A stretch of 64,000 bases of DNA from Bisporella sp. PMI_857 (taxonomy: Eukaryota > Ascomycota > Leotiomycetes > Helotiales > Helotiaceae): the NCBI GenBank assembly GCA_021307315.1, contig JAJSPD010000006.1, positions 620,001 to 684,000 on the forward strand. The letters run 5' to 3'. Positions 49,074 through 60,200 of the stretch are shown in pieces; the first letter of the stretch is position 1, and each line of letters begins with the position of its first letter. A program made the translations under genes and the position numbers. The notes under the pieces were generated by a model, which worked only from the letters and a program-made list of their open reading frames with translations, made no database searches and was not told the DNA's origin.

Positions 49074-49740
49074 TCAATTGTCTTCTCCAGTATTGGTACA
49101 TTCATGTTTTATTCTCAAGGCAGCGTCAAGTCCCTTGTGATCTGCTGCTAGCCAAATATCTGCCGCTGTACTGGCAACATCCGGCCTGAGTAATTGCTGG
49201 ATCCCGTGTTCTTGCAAAGCAGATTCGATGTATGACAGGTTCTGAGATACTTTCTTCGGATTAATTCGACCAGGTGGAGATGCACCTTCCGCCGGAATAC
49301 CAACAAATTTCCAACACCTTATAATGCTTGAAGCCTCCTTGGTCCTTAATTGGACGAGCGAAAACCGCATATCCCATTGTATGATTTTCCAATGCCCTTT
49401 CTCTAGAGTATAGCGCCACCGGGTTCAAATTTCTCTATTTGAAAATTCAGAGGCGGACGACTACGAACATGTCGGAGGTGCAAAGCTCTCTGCCTATGTG
49501 CAGCGGTCATATCAGATTGAAGTACTTCGTACTTATCGTTGAAGAAAATCTGTGGGTTGCGTCCAGGAAGATGGGGAAGCAAAACATGCATGGCATGTGA
49601 GTCGTCGGGCTTGAAATGGTAATGAACCTCGTGGACTGTGATAAGCATGGTCAGCAATCTGAACCGTTGGATGCCTGTAAGCTTTCCGGGCATCGCCAAT
49701 GTCGGTGTATATCAAGAAAGGCATCAACTCCAACATCTCG
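49074..49740 (-). CDS. Possible broken gene, unknown function
   Basis: Unrecognised. On the minus strand there is coding-like sequence from about 49736 (MLELMPFLIYTDIGDARKAY), shifting frame near 49680 to QRFRLLTMLITVHEVHYHF and then LPHLPGRNPQIFFNDKYEVL. After another discontinuity near 49400 comes KFVGIPAEGASPPGRINPKK, then NLSYIESALQEHG and AADIWLAADHKGLDAALR, ending at 49074. The pieces look like one globular protein with two or three single-base breaks or an unrecognised intron. No domain was recognised. Confidence 0.3.
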
Positions 49741-52639
49741 GCTCGATAGTCAGCGAAAGCCCACTTATTGACGCTTCTACGTATGGGACATGAAAAATTA
49801 GGTTCCTCCGTCCTGTATTGTGTACTGTTTTCTGGAATTAGCCCGTCGGGCCATTTTAGAACTTCGAACCGCCTGCACTATGCAGGCAAGACACCACGCC
49901 GCGTGCGTACGCGGCATCAGTCTAGCAACTAATAACCATCAAAATCAGCTTACTCCTTTAGATATGAAAAGTAAAATGGCTACATATGATCTGCTGTATG
50001 GGTTTCTGGGTCTGATATCTGAGTACTGCATATGCATGGCGGTGGTGGAGTTAAGAGGCTTCCACTCATGGTAGAGGCTCCAGCATCTCCTTCGTGTTGT
50101 GTTGAGGAGCGAGAAGCCATGAACTTTTATGTAGATACGGTTGGGATACAATATGATGGTAGTGTTTGTCTTTGAAGCAGATATTGTTGATGAAACTTTG
50201 TCGAAAGCTGCAATGAGAAGGTTGCGTTATCTTCTCCTTGTAAAAGAGGAAGGGACTCTGGTCATGAGAGAGCGACCTTTGAGTGATTGACCTCTCATGA
50301 TTCCGATTTTTCAACGAGCAATCTGTACGCAGGGCAAGGTAGCTGATTCATTGACCTTTCGAATGTTCAACAGATCTGGAAACATGCCGAACTGGATGTC
50401 AACATGCCCAACTAAGGCAATTAAGCGAAAGGAAAAGGAGAAACTTGTCGCCATGAGCAAACCGACGTGGTGTTATCATGATCATCATCCCTGGTAAGAT
50501 AGATCATGGCAGCAGAAGCAGCAAACGGTCAGAGGGTTCAATCTTGTGTTCCAGAGACTTTCGGCTGCCCGTCAGGCTCAAATCGCTCCCCCCAAGTCAA
50601 GTCTAGACATGCCCTAGACCTGCACAATTCGAGACAAATACGGATGGCGTGTCCTTCCCTCAGTCACCTCCAATAGCAACTTGCTCTTGGATCTTTGCTG
50701 CACATCGATGGGATGTGACACAGAGCGGCTTCCCGCCTTAGCTCGTCCACCTCGATCAATCCCCCCCCTCCCAACATTTCTAATTCAGCGCACCACTTTG
50801 TGGATCAACCCAACGCAGCCATGCTCAGATTGGGTAGAGGGAAAAAAAAGACTTTGTTGCATTTCGTATGCCCTATAAGTGGAACTTCTAGACTTTTCTC
50901 TGCCTTTTTTTTTTTTGGCCAGCCCCCTTTTTCCCCTCTTGGCGATGCAAAAAGCAATAAGCTCCCTCTCGCGCTGTTTGCGGACTCGATATGGCGTCCT
51001 GCTGATTGGCTCGGGTGAAGTCTGATATGCATGCTCGAGCCCCAGATCGGCTTTATTTACAGCATCTCAATGCAGCTGTTACACGTGGCCGCTGGCGCGC
51101 TAGACGAGGTCGGTTCCGGAGGTTTGGGTTGCATTTACATCACGTTATTGTAAGGTTTCCCCCTAGCGGATGCTTTTCACCTAGGTGTTTTTTGGGTCGT
51201 GGTTCCAGGGAAATCTTTTTTTTCTTGCTTGTGATCTCACGAGCGTTACATGTGTTTGAGCCTCTACGCATGAAAAATGGGTGCTTGTGCCATTGGTGCG
51301 AAGAGTGCGAGGGAAGAGTTTTTGTTGCGCATCTATTATCACAAGCTGATTTCCCTGTTTTCAAGCACGCATGTGTTATTGAGAAGAAGGAGAAGAAGAG
51401 CATTCTCTCATGTTTGAGGCTTTGCAGTGATTTCCAGTATAATGAATAGGCATTTCTACTAGAAGCAACAAAGAAGCTCTGCAAAGTCATATAGTACATA
51501 GTGTGAGATGATCTATGTTGCTAAAATTTCTTGGGGGATTACTTGGGTGGAAATAAGTCTTCTCTCACTTTGCCGTGCCGGTACCCTCATCCGCTCACTC
51601 TTTTTTTGCACTCCCCAATCATTGCCCATAATCTTTGATTCTTGCTGCTGTTGCATATCGCAACCGGCAGCATCCCACTTCCCCGCGACTCTAGTGCGTA
51701 TACTCTCTGGCTTTCCGATGTTCCGTTGCCTGCTAAACAAAGCTGCCCTCATACCGCCGTTTCCTGACTTCCAGACCCAAGATCTAGTAGTGGTCCTCAA
51801 CCAATCAGCAGCAGGATCCCGTCTAATCTGGCAGGTCTGTTGCATATCGAGCACTGAGACATTTTCAAGAGGAGATGGCATCATTTTAAACTCTAAGGAA
51901 ATATGAGGATGGTGGAGTTGTTTTGCTGTTGTTGCTTAACAGGTCAAAGAAAATGCAAGGTCTAAGCTTGTTTGCTCCAAGTCAGAACGGGGGCACCAGG
52001 CAGGCTATATCCTGAAACGGCCTTACCCAAGATCAAATAGGGTCACCGACACCAAAAAAACCTCCTGAATGAGGAGAGAAGGGGGTTGCGTACTGTACAT
52101 GGAAAATGCTTGAAACAGGATGAAGTTCCATGCATCTTTAACCTTTTTTTTTTGTTGGTTCCCGCTGCTCCCCCTCAACCCGAACAAACCCATAACCCCC
52201 CGTTCAAAGAAATCATGAAAATACGAACGCGAGCTAGCGCTCTTTAAAACATTTAGCCTGGTTGAAATTTGACCGGCAGGTGGGCATCTACTCGGCTTAG
52301 TGTTCGGCAACGCCGCATTCAGCCTGAAGGTTTATTTCTTATACTTAGGCTTTCGTCTACAACCGAAACCAACACGCTCTCTCTTTTATTACGGTACTTA
52401 GTGTATGTACCACCAGCCACATGCCTTGGTGGCTCTCTCAACTCTCCCTTACTTGATCTCGACTTACCTTCAATCATCACCGCCACCACAGCAGCAACAG
52501 CAACAGCAAATATAATGCATCGTCCAAGGTGATTTCAAGCACCTTTCGCTGAAGCATAAAAGAGGCTCGGAATCCTTGTGTGCAGATACGTGAAACATAT
52601 ATCTTCCATATATCTTGCCTTCCTGTGCCATCCTCAACC
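49741..52639. other. Gene-poor interval
   Basis: 2.9 kb with no recognisable gene. It has several T/A runs (50908-50920, 51215-51225, 52144-52153) and C/T-rich stretches. Open frames at 51006-51449, 51140-51499 and 51508-51906 overlap on opposite strands and have no domain. A CAGCAACAGCAACAGCAA microsatellite lies at 52489-52507. Confidence 0.5.
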
Positions 52640-53415
52640 TTATAGACCCTCCCAGAACCTGCTAGCTTCTTTAGCGATAGCTTCAAGAAACGCGGGCTGC
52701 GGAATTGGGTTAGCTTTCAGCCACGCCTGCCGGCAGTTGCTGACTTACCATCTTCTCGACCAATTCCTTAAACAGCTCGAACCCAATATCTTTTTCGACA
52801 ACGGGACATTCAATCCCAAATCCTCGCACAAAGGCCATAAAGTTTTCCTTTGAAACACAAGCGTCATCCGTTGACGCGGTGTTTGGGTCTACGAACCTTC
52901 TAGCCATGGGTTTCAACTCGTCTTGACTCATTCCCGAATATATGTGATTCAGCTGCAGCTGAAAGGCTATGTAGCACGACCAGGACATCGTTCTCCGTAG
53001 GCGGAACGCCCACTGAGGCACTGAATACACGTTTTTGAGCCTATCAGCAGAACTCCTTCCTGCAGAATATATGGCTGTTTGATGTGTTGCGGCATTGTAT
53101 GCTGTTGTTTTGCTGTTCAATGCAGCATCCTTCCCAGCAATACAGATTACAGCACGTAGGAGCTCATCGTGAGACAATGGTAACGAAACAGGTTTCACAG
53201 GGTATCCGCCATAGAAGCTATGCAACTCGGATATACTCGTCTCAGTCTGAGAGATGAGCGAGCTGGCTGGGTGTAATGGCTGGGGTAACACCTTCCTGTG
53301 AATCTCCTTCGATGAAGAAACTGGTTATACTATCTAAAATCCTTTCTGATGAATATCAGTACTGCTTACGAATAGATATCTCGAGGCTATACAAGCCTGA
53401 TGAAGCGTTTCCCAT
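52640..53415 (-). CDS. Small protein with N-myristoylation-type start, unknown function
   Basis: Unrecognised but well-formed. Three exons on the minus strand: 53415-53370, 53320-52749 and 52696-52640, with introns of 49 and 52 bp (GTAAGC/GTAAGT donors, CAG acceptors). Total 675 bases, 224 residues, no break. The start MGNASS fits the consensus for N-myristoylation (Gly2, small residue at 5, Ser at 6), suggesting membrane attachment. The middle is helical (SHDELLRAVICIAG, SYIAF-like amphipathic stretches, MSQDELKPMARRF). A C-terminal half follows with KENFMAFVRGFGIECP and DIGFELFKELVEKM, and the end is AKEASRFWEGL. The layout vaguely recalls N-terminal parts of TLD-domain proteins, which also begin MGN, but no TLD domain is present, so I do not assign it. 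An upstream in-frame Met at about 53643 is possible but less likely. Confidence 0.6.
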
Positions 53416-54274
53416 CCATTTCATTCTCTCCTTGTGTCCTGTGTTGGATGGCCATGCCTTCCAGGTCAACCATAAGAGCGGCCTTTTTGTTGATGCAAAG
53501 GTAAGTTCTGGATATTGATACTGATGTATCTGTATAATATCCATGTGGTTTTCAGGCACGATAGACAGATACAATAATCCAATCCTTGGAGGATTAGATT
53601 CAGCAGAGTGGAGGATGCGGCATATTATGTTGGTTTCCAACATTTAATTAATGCCAACAGTTTGCTGGTCTGCGATAGGCACCAACAAGCTCTATACGGT
53701 ACTTGCAGTGGCACTGCCGAATCCCGTCAACTGGATATACCGAACGTCCCGTTGGTATGTCGTTCCAGGTCGAGAATTATGCGAGAAGTGGATTGAATGA
53801 AATCCTCCCAGGATTTTGTTCTTGATAAACATCCAGGGACTGATCACTCCTCCACTGGTCCTGCTGTTGGTTCTCTATGAGCTCTCAATGGATATGTCAC
53901 CGTCCTTTGGCAATTCCTAGCGAAATTTTACCTATCAATTTCAAATTCATCTCCTCCATCTGCTCCGCATTGTCATCCGTTCAGACAAGTTGGTATTGGG
54001 ATGCTGGATTCAGGACACTTTGATGAGCATATTTCTGGTGAGCAGAGGAACAGACGACTGAGTGAACCTCCAGGCAAGACAATGTACAAATGCCTACAGT
54101 ATTCTATATAAGGTCTAGGAGTCTACCCTACCCAAGGGCCATAACTCTATTTCCATTATATCAAGATCAAGTGCAATATATTCTGCAACCTCTCCTTATT
54201 TCGGCTGGCTCGACGATCCATATACAATAGGTTTTGCCGGCTCCGAACTTCATTCTATTATCACAAGCAGCAAA
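53416..54274. other. Intergenic, possible broken lectin-like fragments on plus strand
   Basis: This is the promoter side of both the myristoylated-type gene and the secreted-protein gene. Plus-strand pieces HAFQVNHKSGLFVDAK (about 53450-53500) and AAYYVGFQHLINANSLLVCD (about 53612-53671) vaguely resemble ricin-B-type repeats. The first overlaps the 5' end of the minus-strand gene and neither is convincing. Confidence 0.3.
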
Positions 54275-54881
54275 ATGCAGCTTCGAACCGTCATTCCCTT
54301 GTTTCTAGCCACGCTCGCAGCAGCTGTGAATACCGCACAGTACAACGCAACAGTCGAAGCAGTTAAGTCGGCGGAGCTCTCACGTGGATTTCATTGCTTC
54401 AAACAAGGTGACCGTTTCATGTTCGGGAACGTCAACGGCAAACCCGGAAATCTTGATTTCACGGGCGAAATTTATCAAATGCTCCGAATAGATGGCGAGA
54501 AAGCAAATGATAAGCGGGTGAAGAATTGGGGAATAAAGTGGTACTGCATTGGAAGCACTTACAACTACGAGAGGGACCTTAACGGCACGCTGACACCTGT
54601 TGAGATTCATATGAGAGGTAAGCTCCATCCAAACTTAACAAATGGGTATTAGCATTGCTAGGCATTCCAGAATCCCTGTATATCGTTTGGAGAAGCCTTA
54701 CTCAATTGGTCGTTCTTAGGACGGACATCAATTATGAATTTCATTGTGCTTGATCAAAGGAGAATCTAATGCTGACTTTGATATAGGTACTAGATTAAAG
54801 GTTGGCAGCACTACATATAGCATCCTCCGAGACGACTGTGGGATGAAGCTAGCGAATCAATTCGAGGAGAAACCGAGGTAA
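54275..54881 (+). CDS. Small secreted protein, effector-like
   Basis: Two exons, 54275-54617 and 54787-54881, with a 168-bp intron (AG|GTAAGC donor, ATAG acceptor); 438 bases, 145 residues, intact. The N-terminus MQLRTVIPLFLATLAAAVNT is a textbook signal peptide with a likely cut after about residue 19-20. The mature part is about 125 residues with Cys in FHCFKQG, KWYCIGS and RDDCGMK, and N-glycosylation sequons NAT and NGT. No known domain was recognised. Small, secreted, mildly Cys-containing proteins without a domain are a class that includes host-interaction effectors, but the class is broad. A possible TATA-like motif (TATATAAGG) lies at about 54102-54112. Confidence 0.65.
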
Positions 54882-57239
54882 CTTAATACTCGAGATGTGA
54901 TGAGCTAGTCTCAAAGGCTTGAACGAGGGTCAGATTTGCCAAACTTGCAGCCAAAGAAGTTAGACCACTGGCGGCCTCATGGTGTGCTTAAACCTCCTGG
55001 GAGGTTGTTGCCAGGAAAGCATGATGTAGCATTATGGGGGGCCTGGGGGCCGGAGGCTGGCGGCTCTGCTCGAATGTGTTATACAAATGGTACTTTTGCT
55101 TCTGAACTAAAGCATTGTCTGGGTTTGCTTATCACTGGTGGCGTTATTGGCGTTGGCGTACATTCTTTTTATATACCATATCTCTGTCCCTACCACAATA
55201 CAGCAAAATCCAAACCAGCGTTTATTCCAACAGTCCATGATTCCATGTATTTTAGACTAAATGTAAGTCGCGCCACGAATATCGACGCTCACTGATGGTG
55301 CCAACAAAATTTACTAACTAAGTAGAAGAAAGCCGGCAAAATGCAGTTTTTCTAGCTTTTTATAAAATATTCCAACATTTCAGCTTCTATTTACGGTTGT
55401 CAGAAATGGCTTTTGGACTATAGTACCATCGGCGAAAGTGTCGTTGCGAAAACCATCACTTCACAGGATGGCCCTGTCCCACATCTTGCCAGATGTCTGC
55501 GTGTGCATGCGCAGATTCATGACCAAAGCTTCATAATAATCGACCTCCCTGAAATGGCAGCCGGTGCCCGCAGACTCTTTTTATCTTCTCTTTGTAAGGT
55601 GGTACTCGTCGTGTCTACGTAATTTGAATGACGAGCTAGTGTATGGTGAAGTTCGCTCCACGCAAGAGAGTTGACTCTCGTTAACTAGCCCCGTCAATGC
55701 TGGCATTATTAAATCGTTTGGTCAGATCTGACTTCTTACGCTGTCTAATCAAAGTTACAACACTTGTGAGGTCAGGTTTGAGAAACTTTGCGTTTTATGT
55801 ATGGATTCGTCTAGTTTAGGCTCGAGGGACTTTTCTTAGTAAGCAGCAGATGCTAGAACTATGTCCGCTCCGTCTCTTGACACAATTGCTCTATTATGTA
55901 CAGTTATTTTCCACACGATTGAGCACCGGATATAGCCGTTCTCATATTTGTTTCTATTATTCCAATCAACAGGCCGAAATAATTTGAGTTGATTCGTTTC
56001 TTGTCTGTTGCTGACTCTGGTTGTCAAATGGGTTATCATATGGATCCCACTGATCATATATCTCGTATGCAAATGAGTCGTGCCAAAGGTCAGTCCTGCC
56101 CATGACTGCCGAGTGGGGAATCGCTTTTCAATGCAGGGGATGTTCTGAGACTACGCTGGCACCTGCTTTCGAACCTTTGTCATCATGAGTGGACAGTTAG
56201 GAGTGACATTTACTTATACAGGACTTGCTGATATGCAAAATCATGCTGGCAGAGTGCGGTAGGCAGTGACCGTTCCTATGTTGTCATGTAAGTAAGCTGT
56301 TTGAAACAGTCGTCTTTGCAACCCACAACTTTTACGAAAGTCTATGCCCTGTAGAGCATTGTCGAGAGGGGGTTGGGTCCCCGAAGCCGAAAATCTCAAA
56401 GGGAGAACAAAGTATAGAAAAGAAAGAGACTGAGTTGAAAGAAAATGCGGAAGGCAGATGCTATTCGGAACTTTGTTGCTAGAACATACACCTGAGGCAG
56501 AAACATAGTTGTACATCACGTAATTACACTAAGCTACTGCAGCAGATGAGTTGCCCAGGCTTATTGTGCCTATGATATATTAGACTACGGGTGTGAGTGT
56601 CCACTTGTCGTTTTGTGAAATGTGGAGCAAAGAGAGACCGAGCTCCAGTGGGTAATGCCTTGGGCAGCATTGCCATGTAGCCATGCTATCCAAGATCTTT
56701 TCATCTCGACTTAAGCTTACTAAATAGCCCGAGGCTCCATTTTCGAGTGTTTTTTTGGCCTCTAGAGTGGGGATGTCTCTTTGAGTACTATTGGTCGAGC
56801 CTCTCACTTTGCCCTTGCCATTGTTTTTGGTTGCAGCATTAAAAAGTGGGTTTTTTCTCGCAAAAAAAGGATAGATATTGCGAAGTTAGTTTAGACAGTG
56901 TTTTGAAACTACACTTGACTAGCATTTTCGAGATCAGATTGATGCTTGAAGAGAGCGACGCATCAGAATACATTCGATGCACCTAGGCCTTTATGCTGAC
57001 TGGATAAGTGGCCTTTTCGCTCCCTATCAGCGCTCATTGATACATTCTCTGTGATGTCGAGCTTCCTAATCCGCATAGAGTTTGCTTATATTGTGACACA
57101 TCTTCTCCATGCTATCGGTTGTAATTAGCTTTTTGATGTGATATGCGAGTATCATTTGTATGTGGATGAATTTATGTCGAGTGTCTCGCTGATAAATATT
57201 TCTGCTCTTGCGACTTGCTAATATGATAGTTAAACTATG
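54882..57239. other. Gene-poor interval
   Basis: 2.36 kb with no recognisable gene. The plus strand at 54936-55295 is open and contains a hydrophobic stretch (LGLLITGGVIGVGV), but there is no ATG in good context. The remainder is AT-rich with short open frames. Confidence 0.45.
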
Positions 57240-60200
57240 GCCCTTGCGTTATCAAGTTGCTCAGCAGCCCGATGATCGCTTTATGGCGTCCAGCTGAAGC
57301 AGCTTTGAGAGCATTGCCATATAAGCCTCGAGCATTAACGTCAGCATTGTTCTCCAACAGAAGCTTGACGACAGCTTCGTGGCCGCCATATGAAGCAGCT
57401 TGGAGAGCATTTCCAAAATGACCTCCTTGAGCATTGATGTCAGCATTGTTCTCCAGCAGCAGCCTGACGATAGCTTCGCAGCCGTCATATGAAGCAGCTT
57501 GGAGAGCATTGCCAAAATGACCCCCTTGAGCATTGACGTCGGCTTTGTTCTCCAGCAGCAGCTTGACGATAGCTTCGCGGCCGTTATATGAAGCAGCTTG
57601 GAGAGCATTGCCAAATTGACCCCCTTGAGCATTGACGTCGGCTTTGTTCTCCAGCAGAAGCTTGACGGCAGCTTCGTGGCTGTTATATGAAGCAGCTTGG
57701 AGAGCATTGCCAAAATGACCTCCTTGAGCATTGATGTCAGCATTGTTCTCCAGCAGCAGCCTGACGATAGCTTCGCAGCCGTCATATGAAGCAGCTTGGA
57801 GAGCATTGCCAAAATGACCTCCTTGAGCATTGAAATCGGCTTTGTTCTCCAGCAGCAGCCTGACGATAGCTTCGTGGCCTTTAACTGAAGCAGCTTGGAA
57901 AGCATTGCCATAACGACCCCCTTGAGCATTGACGTCGGCTTTGTTTTCCAACAGAAGCTTGACGACAGCTTCGTGGCCGCCATATGAAGCAGCTTGGAGA
58001 GAATTGCCATAACGACCCCCTTGAGCATTGACATCGGCTTTGTTCTCCAGCAGCAGCTTGACGATAGCTTCGTGGCCATTAAATGAAGCAACTTGGAGAG
58101 CACTGCCAAGTTCACCCCCTTGAGCATTGACGTCGGCTTTGTGCTCCAATAGCAGCTTGACGATAGCTTCGCGGCCGCCATATGAAGCAGCTTGGAGAGC
58201 ATTGCCAAAATGACCCCTTGAGCATTGACGTCGGCTTTGTTCTCTAGCAGTAGCCTCACCACGGCGTTGTACCCCTCCTTAGCAGCCCACGATAGATAGC
58301 GTTGACCACTCTTATGCAGACCATTGACGTTGAATATTCCTGAATTAATCATAAAAGAAAGTAGGATGATATGGTCACAACTTAGAATGTAGGAGGTGAT
58401 GGTTTCCCCCCGTGAGAATCGGAAGCTGCGTCCAAAACTGGCAAACGTCTTCCTATTTTTGCAGTAATTTACGTATGAGTCGTGACATGGATAAATCAAA
58501 GGCTGAAGTTCCGCTTGGGCTTCTAAGAGCGCACAGGCAGCCTTGCCGCTTTCTGTAGCAAGTGCCGCGAAAATTGGTGGCCCATATCGCTCATCTCCAA
58601 TGTCAAAGCAGGATCTCCTAGTCGGTAAGATTCGAATAAGATCGGCACAGTTCCTCTCTGCAAGCACGTAAAGATAGCTAACTGATTTTGTATATCGGCG
58701 GATTTCAAACTTTTCTAGAATATTGTAGAGTAAAACCCACTGCTGGAAAGGAAGCTTGGAAAGAAAATCGCTTTGATCTATCCTAGTCTGTTGAGCGCTA
58801 TCGGCATGGTAAATATATTTCGAGTCGAATATTCGAGAAATGGAAATTTCGAGCTGATTTCCTCACGTAAATGTGCCGACTCGGATGCTTGTGGTAAAGG
58901 GTCTGGTATATTGACATCTTGGCTGATTGAAGCGTTTAGCTGAGCTACGCAGCAATTCTTTATTAGCTCGTGACCACGACCAATAAAGTTATCGGATTGT
59001 TCAGACGACTGGCCTTCATATTTACGAAGAAGAAAATCTCGAACAGACTCGTGGATGATTGCACTTCTGCGGCCTTGTTCCGTATGACTTCAGCCAAACC
59101 CTTAGAAGAGCTTTTTACGAAAGTCTTCATATTATCCAATTCTACATCTTCTCGATCCCACCTACCCGAGCATGATCGGTCGAGACCAACCTGGGTTGCA
59201 AAGTAAAGCTCTTGCGGCTTAAGAGGACGACTCGCGAAAAGAATGAATTTTAGACAAATCTGCATTTGTTCAAGGTTTTCTCCATCTCGGGTGAGAATCA
59301 TCTCAAACAAGTCATTTAGTTCCGGCGGTATTTCTCTCAAACGCTCACGAATCTTCTTGATGGAGATAGACTTATCAGGATATTCCGAATTAATAATATC
59401 GATAACTAACACGACCCAAAGGAATATTCCAGATGATTTCTCTAGGATATCAGATCGAAGAGACTCAGCTTGCTTCGACTTGCCTATCTTAAGCTTGGCT
59501 TTGACGTACTGTTTAATATCCTCCATATGCCCACCTTCATTTTCCAAGGTGACTTCGATACCATTCTGGATTGTGATGGTTGGATAATGGCGGCTGGAGA
59601 AGCAAATCTTCAAGCAAGTCTGATTTGCTTTCGCAATATCGCATAGTTCCTCAAAAAAGCTAACCATACCCGCAGCTTTGCTTTTATCACATTCGTCTAG
59701 AGCATCAGCGAATATCGTCAATGGCCGACTCTTGAGCTTCTGAATCGCCTTTGCCAAAGTTTGCTTCAATGCTTGCTCATGCCATCCACTACGCTTGATG
59801 CCCCTTGCGCCATTGGCTGTCATCCAATCTAAGCAATCGCTCAGGTCTGGCGCTCTTTCAAGAAGCTGGTGAAGAAGAGAGCGATATAGCCCGATCGTTG
59901 ACTTCTCTTCAATTGTGCCCCGTGCAAGGAAGAAGAATGATAGCGTGATTTGCGAGGAATGGCTCTTTGGGTAGAGTTTCTCTTCCTCAAAAAGTAGCTT
60001 CATCAAAGTCGACTTTCCGGTGCCTGGATTTCCTTTTATCCACAGGAAGCCACCATGATCTGATTGTTGCGCTGCGTCGTGCCAGGAGATGTACTCGGAT
60101 TTGCCAAGGAACCATCGGCAAGTCGATCCTTGAGCAGCCGTCAGACTCGTGAGACGCTCGTCAATTTTATCAAAGTGTAGCATATTTATAAGTGCTTCTT

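Noticed and set aside
51508..51906. Overlapping ORFs on both strands
   Set aside because: Both are low complexity without domain or splice support; strand cannot be decided and neither looks coding.
53276..53796. Ricin-B-lectin-like plus-strand fragments
   Set aside because: Part overlaps the intact minus-strand MGNASS gene, the QxW motif is missing, and at least two breaks would be needed.
54936..55295. Plus-strand ORF with hydrophobic Gly/Val stretch
   Set aside because: No ATG in good context, no domain, not continuous with the secreted-protein gene, which stops at 54881.
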